Shown here: positions 1-7,077 of the stretch, piece by piece
Layout: every line of letters begins with the position of its first letter
Numbering within the stretch: the first letter of the stretch is position 1
Assembly: GCA_963675945.1 (NCBI GenBank)
Contig: OY780932.1
Location: forward strand, 1,984,001-2,048,000
Reading direction: 5' to 3'
Length of the DNA: 64,000 nucleotides
From: G963556115 sp963675945
Lineage (GTDB): Bacteria > Planctomycetota > SZUA-567
Notes under the pieces: generated by a model
Seen by the model: only the letters and a program-made list of their open reading frames with translations
The model's database searches: none
Told to the model about the DNA's origin: nothing
Translations under genes and position numbers: made by a program

Positions 1-1
1 C

Positions 2-244
2 CATAAGCTTTTTAACGTCAATATATTTGTGATTGAGCGGGGCAAGGTTGTGGGCGCGGTTATCGAGGATGTGACCAAGCAGGAACTGCGGCGTGAGCAG
101 ATTGCCAGGCGCGCTCGGGAGGTGATCCAGAAGAATATCACTACGGTTCAGGAGATAGCTTGTTTGCTGGGTGAGCATGTTACCGACACCGAGGTGCTGC
201 TTAGCCGGATTGCCGATGATTATATTACGGAGAAAGAGCAATGA
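2..244 (+). CDS. Sensory [FeFe]-hydrogenase-like PAS protein, C-terminal end (partial)
   Basis: The frame is already open at the left edge, so only the last 80 residues are present. They cover the end of a PAS domain (the 'VVGAVIEDVT' strand) followed by a helical tail containing 'VIQKNITTVQEIACLLGEHV'. From family knowledge, this kind of tail ends the PAS-containing, Fe-S-cluster 'sensory' [FeFe]-hydrogenase-like proteins of anaerobes, which sit next to a SpoIIE phosphatase. The stop codon overlaps the next start (ATGA at 241-244), so the two are translationally coupled. The link to a hydrogenase-like sensor is inferred from the tail and the three following genes. The catalytic or cluster-binding part lies outside the window. 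Confidence 0.7.
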   Translation, partial: HKLFNVNIFVIERGKVVGAVIEDVTKQELRREQIARRAREVIQKNITTVQEIACLLGEHVTDTEVLLSRIADDYITEKEQ

Positions 245-1413
245 TGGATCTCGATGTCTTTGTCGAGGTGGAGTGTTCCCAGTGGATAAAGAACGGGCAG
301 AATGTCTGTGGAGACGCCTTTCGCTCCGAACGCTTGCCCGGCGAGAACCGCCTTATTGCGACCCTGGCGGATGGGCTGGGCAGCGGGGTCAAGGCGAATA
401 TCCTCGCGACAATGACCGCGACTATGGCGCAACGCTTTTCGGCGGCTAATCGGGATATCTTGAAATTCTCCAGGATTATGAGTGACTCCCTGCCGATCTG
501 TCAGGTGCGCAAGATAAGCTACTCGACCTTTACTATCGTCGACTGTATCCTTGAGGAGAAGGCGCGGATAGTCGAGCAGGGGAATCCGCCGTTTCTCCTG
601 ATTCGTAACGGGGTTAATGTGCCGGTGGAGCGGGAGCGGATCGGGGGGGACTCCGAAGCGCGGGCGATGTATGCGGCGTCGTTTGTGCCCCAGTGTGGGG
701 ACAGGATTATTATCTGCTCTGACGGGGTGTCGCAGGCTGGTATCGGCAGTCGGGACTATGCCTTCGGCTGGCAGAATGAGGGGTGTCGGGATTTTGTACT
801 CAAGACGGTGCGGGAGTATCCGGAGATCTCGGCGCGGGAGTTGGCGCTCCTCGTGCGCAATGCGGCTCTGGCGAAGTGGCCAGAGCGGGTGGCGCGGGAT
901 GATATCAGCTGCGCGGTGATCTATTTCCGCAGTCCGCGTAAGGCGCTGGTGCTGAGCGGTCCGCCGTTTGATCAGAGTCGGGACAAGGAGTACGCCATGC
1001 TGGTACGCTCGCACCGGGGGACGGTGGTAATCTGCGGCGGGACGACGGCGCAGATTGTCTCCCGCGAGCTCGGTGAACGGGTTGATATCGATCTGGCCAG
1101 TGCGAATAACGGTCTGCCCCCGGCTTCGGCTATGCCGTCGGCGAGTCTGGTAACCGAGGGTATCCTGACTTTGACGCGGGTGGTGCAGTACCTCAAGAGT
1201 GGGACTTATCCCAGTACCGACCCGGCGGGTATGATGGTGGAGAAGCTGCTCAATAGCGATGTAATTAATTTTGTGATCGGTACCAAGATAAATGAGGCGC
1301 ATCAGGATCCGACCCTCCCGGTCGATCTGGAGATGCGGCGCAATATTGTCAAGAGTTTGAAGCAGGTACTGGAGACGAAGTACTTGAAGATGGTGGCGGT
1401 AGAGTATATATAA
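241..1413 (+). CDS. SpoIIE-type PP2C serine/threonine phosphatase
   Basis: This 390-residue protein is a PP2C-like phosphatase of the SpoIIE class. The N-terminal half carries the metal-binding acidic motifs 'LADGLGSG' (around residue 42), 'CSDGVSQAG' (around 160) and 'DDISCAVI' (around 220). The last ~160 residues form an additional alpha/beta region containing 'VICGGTTAQIVSREL', which accompanies SpoIIE domains in hydrogenase-linked loci. No membrane segments are visible, so it should be cytoplasmic. It overlaps the upstream sensory protein by four bases and precedes the ferredoxin by 20 bases. A role in dephosphorylating an anti-anti-sigma-like partner in response to a redox or H2 signal is inference; no partner gene is in view. 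Confidence 0.88.
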   Translation: MMDLDVFVEVECSQWIKNGQNVCGDAFRSERLPGENRLIATLADGLGSGVKANILATMTATMAQRFSAANRDILKFSRIMSDSLPICQVRKISYSTFTIVDCILEEKARIVEQGNPPFLLIRNGVNVPVERERIGGDSEARAMYAASFVPQCGDRIIICSDGVSQAGIGSRDYAFGWQNEGCRDFVLKTVREYPEISARELALLVRNAALAKWPERVARDDISCAVIYFRSPRKALVLSGPPFDQSRDKEYAMLVRSHRGTVVICGGTTAQIVSRELGERVDIDLASANNGLPPASAMPSASLVTEGILTLTRVVQYLKSGTYPSTDPAGMMVEKLLNSDVINFVIGTKINEAHQDPTLPVDLEMRRNIVKSLKQVLETKYLKMVAVEYI

Positions 1414-1433
1414 CGCTGAATACTGGAGATGAA

Positions 1434-1688
1434 ATGAAGAAGATCGTGGTTGAAATATGTCTGGGTACGACCTGCTTTGTGATGGGCGGGGCGGGTTTGG
1501 AGGATTTTATGGAGTTGTTGTCTGAGGCGGAGCGGGAGCAGGTAACGCTTAAACCTTCTACCTGTATCGGACTCTGCAAGGATAGAGCTTATGGTCGGGC
1601 GCCGTATGCCCGGGTGGATGGGGAGGCAGTGGCTGAAGCGACACCGGCGAGTCTGGTGAGCAAGATCAGAGAAGTGCTGGGAAAATAA
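1434..1688 (+). CDS. Thioredoxin-like [2Fe-2S] ferredoxin
   Basis: An 84-residue protein of the thioredoxin-fold [2Fe-2S] ferredoxin family, as in the 24-kDa/NuoE-type and HydC-like subunits. Four cysteines are in the expected pattern: 'CLGTTC' near residues 9-14 and 'CIGLC' near 44-48. GGAG five bases before the ATG supports the start. It lies between the SpoIIE phosphatase and the [FeFe] hydrogenase on the same strand, so it is the probable electron carrier or redox input of that module. Its stand-alone form and small size match the ferredoxins found in sensory hydrogenase clusters. Confidence 0.88.
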   Translation: MKKIVVEICLGTTCFVMGGAGLEDFMELLSEAEREQVTLKPSTCIGLCKDRAYGRAPYARVDGEAVAEATPASLVSKIREVLGK

Positions 1689-1727
1689 TATAGCTACTTT
1701 TGCTTAATTTGAAGGATGAGAACGACT

Positions 1728-3179
1728 ATGCAGTGTCAGAATAATGCAACCAGGATAAAGCGGGAGATCTTGATCCGGCTGTTGGAACTCTTCAACGAGG
1801 GTAAACTCCAGACCGAGGCGCGGCAATTACCTTACACCATGTACCCTAAGGGATCGGCGGATGTGCGCTGTTGTATCTACAAGGACAGGGCGGTATCGCG
1901 GCTGCGCAGTATCGCCGCGCTCGGCTGGGCGGCAGAGGAGGATATTGATGACAGTAAGAGCCTGAATGAGTACGCGCGTGAAGCGCTTGAGCGTACAGCG
2001 CTCAGCGGCCCAGTTATGACCGTACTCGATATCGCCTGCCAGGGGTGTGTCAATAACCGTTATTATATCACCGATGTCTGCCAGGGGTGTATTGCCCGGC
2101 CGTGTATGGTGAACTGCCCCAAGGAGGCGATAAGTATCGTTGGGGGTAGATCCATAATTGATCCGGACAAGTGCATCGACTGCGGTAAGTGTAAGAGTGT
2201 CTGCCCGTACAATGCGGTGACCAAGGTCTCGGTGCCGTGTGAAGAGGCCTGCCCGGTAGGGGCGATCACCAAGAATAAGACCGGCCAGGCTACTATCGAC
2301 TTCGCGCTCTGTATCAGCTGTGGGCGCTGCATGCGTTCATGCCCGTTTGGAGCGGTGATGGAGAAGTCGCAGGTAATTGATGTGGCGCGGGCGCTCCGGA
2401 GCGAAAAGGAGGTAGTGGCGATGCTGGCGCCAGCGATTGTCGGGCAGTTCCCGGCAGAAATCGAGCAGATTGTGACCGGGTTGCTGCGTCTTGGTTTTGA
2501 CCGGGTGGTCGAGGTAGCGCATGGGGCGGATACGACTATCCGCAAGGAGGCGGCAGAGTTTGTCGAGCGGATGCAGCAGGGCGAGCCGTTTATGACCACC
2601 TCTTGCTGTCCGGCATATGTTCAGACGGTCAAGAAGCACCTCCCGCAGCTTGCCGCGTATGTCTCCGAGACCGCGACGCCGATGCACTATACGGCTCTGG
2701 CTGAGAAGGAACGCAGCGCCGAGTGCGTTACCGTCTTTATCGGGCCGTGTGTGGCCAAGCGCCAGGAAGGCTTTGAGGATAGCTGCGTTGATTATGTCTT
2801 GACCTTTGAAGAGGTAGGGGCTTTCTTTGTCGCTGCTGAGATTGAGGTGGCGCTGCTCGAACCGACGGAATTTGCCGAGCCGCCGAGCCGGGAGGGCAGA
2901 GGCTTTGCTGTCGCCGGGGGGGTGGCCGCCGCAGTTGCTGTTTACGCCGGAGTCGGCGCCGGGGTCGAGCCGGAGAGCATCAACGGGTTGGAGGCCAGGT
3001 CGCTAAAGAAGCTCGAACTCTACGCCCGGACGCAGCATGCTAGCGGGAATCTCATCGAGGTCATGGCCTGTGAAGGTGGTTGTGTCGCTGGAGCCGGGGC
3101 GGTAGCGGTGACCCGGAGCGCGACCAAGGCGGTGGAGGATCTTTGCCGGGTGAGTTGTAGTATAACCACCAAGCCGTAA
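1728..3179 (+). CDS. Monomeric [FeFe] hydrogenase
   Basis: An iron-only hydrogenase that would reduce protons or oxidise H2 with ferredoxin. Several Cys-rich ferredoxin-like clusters (such as 'CIDCGKCKSVCP' and 'CISCGRCMRSCP') precede the H-cluster domain. The three H-cluster motifs are present in variant form: 'TTSCCPAYV' (L1, Cys pair near residue 294), 'FIGPCVAKRQEG' (L2) and 'MACEGGCVAG' (L3). These variants resemble the group B or 'monomeric' class rather than the canonical TSCCPGW/MPCxxK enzymes. An upstream ATG at 1716 has GAAGG directly against it, so the ATG at 1728 is preferred. Maturases HydEFG are not in the window. It is probably co-transcribed with the preceding three genes. Confidence 0.88.
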   Translation: MQCQNNATRIKREILIRLLELFNEGKLQTEARQLPYTMYPKGSADVRCCIYKDRAVSRLRSIAALGWAAEEDIDDSKSLNEYAREALERTALSGPVMTVLDIACQGCVNNRYYITDVCQGCIARPCMVNCPKEAISIVGGRSIIDPDKCIDCGKCKSVCPYNAVTKVSVPCEEACPVGAITKNKTGQATIDFALCISCGRCMRSCPFGAVMEKSQVIDVARALRSEKEVVAMLAPAIVGQFPAEIEQIVTGLLRLGFDRVVEVAHGADTTIRKEAAEFVERMQQGEPFMTTSCCPAYVQTVKKHLPQLAAYVSETATPMHYTALAEKERSAECVTVFIGPCVAKRQEGFEDSCVDYVLTFEEVGAFFVAAEIEVALLEPTEFAEPPSREGRGFAVAGGVAAAVAVYAGVGAGVEPESINGLEARSLKKLELYARTQHASGNLIEVMACEGGCVAGAGAVAVTRSATKAVEDLCRVSCSITTKP

Positions 3180-3193
3180 AGCGTATAGTCTTG

Positions 3194-3236
3194 ACCTGGC
3201 GCCGGCGTTTCTCTTTGGTAGCAGGAGGCGCTAGGT
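3194..3236. terminator. Possible hairpin between convergent genes
   Basis: ACCTGGCGCC pairs imperfectly (one G-T) with GGCGCTAGGT across a 23-base loop, between the hydrogenase and the convergent TPR gene. There is no T-tract, so a terminator role is only plausible. Confidence 0.3.
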
Positions 3237-3245
3237 CGGGATTTA

Positions 3246-6200
3246 TTATTCGACCGGGATCAGGGTGAAGCTGAGCCGGGAGGGTTTGTCGGCAGCGAAA
3301 CAGAACTTACGGAACTCCGGATACTCCTCGCGAGTGATCCGGGTTTTTTTCAGTTCCAGGGTGTAGTCGAGTTTGAGCAGATTGTTGATATTGCTGAATT
3401 CGATGCTCAGGCTGCCGAAGGGGGTATCGAGTTTGACCGGTGCCGGGAGTTTCTGCTCCAGTTTCCAGTTGATCGGCCATTCGATCTTGAGATGACGCTG
3501 AATTTGGTATAGTGTCGGCAGGATCAGGTCGGCACTGCGCCGGGAGGTTATGGCGTAATTACTGAACTCCGAGGGGAAGGCGCCGTTATTTTCGCCCTTA
3601 CTGCTGAGAATTGGCTGCGGCAGGGAGAAGGCGATACGCTCCTCGGCGGTCTTCTGGGCGTAATCTCTGATCCTGACCCTGCCTTTGAGCATCTCTTCAT
3701 CAGGGTCTAGCTGATCGTTACTGCCGAAGTCCTCGACGACTACGGCACTGACATGCCCATAACGCTCGGTACAGATGGCGCGGAGGACATTGTCCCAGGT
3801 GTTGGGGTTGTTGAACCAGGCGCGCAGAAACATCGACGACTCGCCGGTGGTGGCGATGGTAAAATCCATATCGGCGGTGCCTTCGCCATTGATGCCGATA
3901 CCGGTATAGTCGATCCAGCGGTTGGTGCTTCCGGCGTAGTCCGGCGTCTGGGTGAATTCGGCGCCGCTGGGGCGGATAATTACGGCCTTGGCGCCGGCAT
4001 TGGTCGAGGGATTGGACTCGATCGTCCGAAAGTGCAGGGTGCCGTCGAGATAATACGGCTTGCCGTCTACCTGCGCGTAGGCGATGCAGTGGTTGAAGTG
4101 GGAGAGAATCGGTAGGGTAAAGTCCTCTAGCCCTCTGCCGGTAATGGTATTCTCGCTCATGGTCGAGCGCAGCAGGAGCGGCCAGGCGTCGATCCCCGCC
4201 AGCTTCGCCATGACGCAGAGTAGGGTGGATTTATCCTTGCAGTCGCCGAAGCGCCGGGTGAAGATCGTGCCGGCGTTATATGGTTTGAAGCCGTGAACTC
4301 CGAATTCCCAGGCGTTGTTTCTGACCTCGGTGGTTATCCAGTTATAGATGGCTTCCAGCTTCTCTTTGTCATTCTTGGCGTTTAGAGTTATCTCCTGTAC
4401 CTTGGCGGCGATATCCGGAGTGGGCAGGTTCTGCTCCTTGAGCAGTTGCCAGTACCACTGCGCCAGTGCGTCCCAGTCCTTGAAGGTTGAAATCTCTACG
4501 GTCGGGGATAATTCATTCTGAGGTGGCGAGAAGGTGTTTACGGGGATAGGCGCCAGGTCGGTAAGCTTCCAGGTATAATTCTTCTTTCCCTCGGCGGTGG
4601 TTACCTCCGGTTCTGGCGCGCCGCCACTACTCTGGTAATATAACTCCTGTTGCTCCGGGGTGGTCAGGGTGTAGCGCGATTCGAGAATGGGCAGGGTGTT
4701 GCGGAAACGGAAGACCTTGCCGAAGTAGGTGCCGAAGAAGTTCGGTTGGAATTGGTCGATACTGTATTCAAGCTCGATAAGATCACCAACGTCGAGGGCT
4801 GGGAGGTCGATGACGGTAAGTCCGCGACTGCCTTGGGGCTGGGCGTTACGGAGCTGGGCGAGACTGATGGAACCGTCAGGATGGACGACCTTTGCCGATT
4901 CTATACTGGTCTTCTCGGTATCTCTATCGTACCAGATGGGGTAGTGCTTGAACGAGGCGGCGCCGTTCTTGGTCAGTATCTGGATTACCAGATGCTTGCT
5001 GCGGTTTCTGGTGCCGCCCGGGTTGAGTTCGTCATGCTCTTCACTGAGCAGGTAGATCTTGTCTTGACCGGGGGGAATTCGCTCCGGGGTTACCGCGGCG
5101 CCGTAACTCTGCAGATCATCGATACGGGTGAGCTGCGAGGGTGGAATTACTCCTTTGAATTCGAGGTAGTGACGCAGTTTGATGTCTGCCGGGTTATACT
5201 CAAGAGCGTTCTGATACAGGGTGAGAGCCTTGGCGGGAGCTTGGTTGATACTATAATAGTCTGCGAGAAGGCGGGTAAAGGTGCTGTTCTGCGGGAAGTA
5301 CGCGAGGGCGGTCTCAAGTTCGGAAAGGAGCTGTGGATCCTGGGTACGGCTGAGTAGTTCGAGCAGATTTTCACGGATCTGCAGGTCGTAAGGGTTGAGC
5401 GCCAGATGCGCTGAGGCGAGTTCCTTGACCCGTTTCAACTCGTCCTGACGTGTCAGCAGCAACAGGAGGTTGTTCAGGCTTGTGCTGTCGGTCTTATCCT
5501 GGGCGTAGGCGGCGGAGAAGGCGGTTATCGCGTCAGCCAGCGTCGCGTCAGCCAGGGAGATTCTGCCGAGTAACTGTTCCGCCAGCGGATTCTGCGGATC
5601 GCGCTTGGCGGTCTCTCGCGCTAGCTCCAGCGCTTTTGCCTCCCAGCCCCGTTCCTTATAGATGCGGTATTGGATGGCGTTGGGGAGTACGGCTTTGGGA
5701 TTCAGGGTGAGGGCGCGGGTAATATACCCCTGAGCGCGGTCGGGGCTGTTCTGCGAGTCGAGGTAATAGGCGGCGAGTTCGGTCAGAGCCTGGACATTCT
5801 CAGGGAAGAGTTTGAGCGCTTTCTCCAGTGACATTCTCCGCATGTTCTCCTCGCGGTCGGCGATGAAACGCTTACTCTCGTCATTGGCCTCGGCAATCGC
5901 CATCAGATAGATCCCACTCTCCGGGTTGTAGCGTGCGGCGTTGAGCAGGAGTTGCTGGGCAGCTTGTGAGGTGGTATCGAGCGATTCGCGCTGCAGCAGC
6001 AGGTAGCCCAGGAAATATGCGGCGCGGTGCTCAGACTTGTCGCGACTGTACTCTTCGGCAAAGAACTGTTCGGCTCCGTTGGCGATAGTGACAACTCGTG
6101 CCGGAGCCGCGGCTACCCTGTGCGCTTGGAGTTGCTGCAGATCAGGGGCCGGTTCGGCCTGCAGGGTATCGAATGCAATTATGTCGGTATTGAGGGCGGA

Positions 6201-6983
6201 ACCATCCGGCATACTGAGCCGAAGGTAGAGGTCGGTCTCGGGCAGGTTCTGGCACTCCAGGGTGAGCATATTCAAGCCCGGTTCCAGGTGTATCCCGGTA
6301 CACTGTTGGTCGGCTTTAGCGCTGCGCATGCCGGTTGTCTGGAGGATCTCTTCGCCGTTGCTCAGGATGCGCAGCGGGGTGCTGCAGCCGAAATGCAGCG
6401 CTAGATCGGCGGCGTCCTCCGACTCCAGCGGGAAGTGGAGGAGTACCTTCTTCTCGGGCAGCCCCTGAGTGAGTCGACCGAGCGGGATCAAGGCGTCGGG
6501 AGCGACCGAACGGAAGAGCCGGGTGCTGCCGGAATCTGGGAATTCGAGGATACAGTCACGCAGGAAGTTGAGCTCGGTGCTGAGTGCCTGTATCTTGGCG
6601 GCGCGCCCCAGCCTGCGGTTGAGCTCGATCTCGGCCAGGGTCAGCCGGGATACAAGGGGGGCGGGTAGACCCTGGTGCTCAAGGCTCTCCAGTGCGGCCA
6701 GAGGTTCACGGTTCTCACCGGTGAACTTGGAGAGTTCGAGAATCTTGGCACAGAGAAATTCACTGACCGCGCTGTTGTAGGCCGGGCTCTTTCCGGCTCG
6801 GTACTCGGCGATACAGTCTTCGAGCAGGGCGATATATTCCAGTTCGGCACTGAGGGGTTCGCCGTTGAGTTCGAGTGTCTCGGTCTCTTCCAGGAATTGC
6901 TGATCCAGAGCGCTCAGGCGGGTGAGGGTCAGGAAGATTATTAAAATCAGGGTTTTGTAGGTGTTGTGCGCGGAAAATTTCAT
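3246..6983 (-). CDS. Secreted TPR / DUF3857 / transglutaminase-like protein
   Basis: A 1245-residue protein starting with a signal peptide (hydrophobic 'TLILIIFLTLT' followed by a cleavage-like SALD). Residues roughly 300-620 are tetratricopeptide-like helical repeats. They are followed by a DUF3857 domain ('LVIQILTKNGAASF...') and a transglutaminase-like core. The core has 'FGDCKDKSTLL' with the nucleophile Cys near residue 915, a following 'NHCIAYAQVDG' His and a 'YYLDGT' Asp, so the triad looks complete. The C-terminal ~200 residues are the beta-rich region usual in DUF3857 proteins. It should act in the periplasm. The substrate is unknown in this family. A perfect inverted repeat lies just upstream at 7011-7049. 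Confidence 0.85.
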   Translation of the reverse strand: MKFSAHNTYKTLILIIFLTLTRLSALDQQFLEETETLELNGEPLSAELEYIALLEDCIAEYRAGKSPAYNSAVSEFLCAKILELSKFTGENREPLAALESLEHQGLPAPLVSRLTLAEIELNRRLGRAAKIQALSTELNFLRDCILEFPDSGSTRLFRSVAPDALIPLGRLTQGLPEKKVLLHFPLESEDAADLALHFGCSTPLRILSNGEEILQTTGMRSAKADQQCTGIHLEPGLNMLTLECQNLPETDLYLRLSMPDGSALNTDIIAFDTLQAEPAPDLQQLQAHRVAAAPARVVTIANGAEQFFAEEYSRDKSEHRAAYFLGYLLLQRESLDTTSQAAQQLLLNAARYNPESGIYLMAIAEANDESKRFIADREENMRRMSLEKALKLFPENVQALTELAAYYLDSQNSPDRAQGYITRALTLNPKAVLPNAIQYRIYKERGWEAKALELARETAKRDPQNPLAEQLLGRISLADATLADAITAFSAAYAQDKTDSTSLNNLLLLLTRQDELKRVKELASAHLALNPYDLQIRENLLELLSRTQDPQLLSELETALAYFPQNSTFTRLLADYYSINQAPAKALTLYQNALEYNPADIKLRHYLEFKGVIPPSQLTRIDDLQSYGAAVTPERIPPGQDKIYLLSEEHDELNPGGTRNRSKHLVIQILTKNGAASFKHYPIWYDRDTEKTSIESAKVVHPDGSISLAQLRNAQPQGSRGLTVIDLPALDVGDLIELEYSIDQFQPNFFGTYFGKVFRFRNTLPILESRYTLTTPEQQELYYQSSGGAPEPEVTTAEGKKNYTWKLTDLAPIPVNTFSPPQNELSPTVEISTFKDWDALAQWYWQLLKEQNLPTPDIAAKVQEITLNAKNDKEKLEAIYNWITTEVRNNAWEFGVHGFKPYNAGTIFTRRFGDCKDKSTLLCVMAKLAGIDAWPLLLRSTMSENTITGRGLEDFTLPILSHFNHCIAYAQVDGKPYYLDGTLHFRTIESNPSTNAGAKAVIIRPSGAEFTQTPDYAGSTNRWIDYTGIGINGEGTADMDFTIATTGESSMFLRAWFNNPNTWDNVLRAICTERYGHVSAVVVEDFGSNDQLDPDEEMLKGRVRIRDYAQKTAEERIAFSLPQPILSSKGENNGAFPSEFSNYAITSRRSADLILPTLYQIQRHLKIEWPINWKLEQKLPAPVKLDTPFGSLSIEFSNINNLLKLDYTLELKKTRITREEYPEFRKFCFAADKPSRLSFTLIPVE

Positions 6984-7010
6984 TGGGCGTTGACCTCTGC
7001 TGGTTATAAA

Positions 7011-7049
7011 CTTAAATCCTATAATACTATATGTATTATAGGATTTAAG
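7011..7049. repeat. Perfect 17-bp inverted repeat
   Basis: The arm CTTAAATCCTATAATAC (7011-7027) is followed by the spacer TATAT and its exact reverse complement (7033-7049). It lies between the end of the RNase E/G gene (7078) and the start of the DUF3857 gene (6983), both on the minus strand. The stem is AT-rich and not followed by a T-tract. It contains TATAAT on one strand. A regulatory dyad or an AT-type terminator are both possible. Confidence 0.8.
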
Positions 7050-7077
7050 AGGTCGAATACTACTAAAAAAGCCGGAC

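Noticed and set aside
220..1302. A 360-codon open frame on the minus strand opposite the SpoIIE gene
   Set aside because: It mirrors the codon structure of a clear phosphatase gene, is His/Arg/Pro-rich and lacks any domain or ribosome-binding site.
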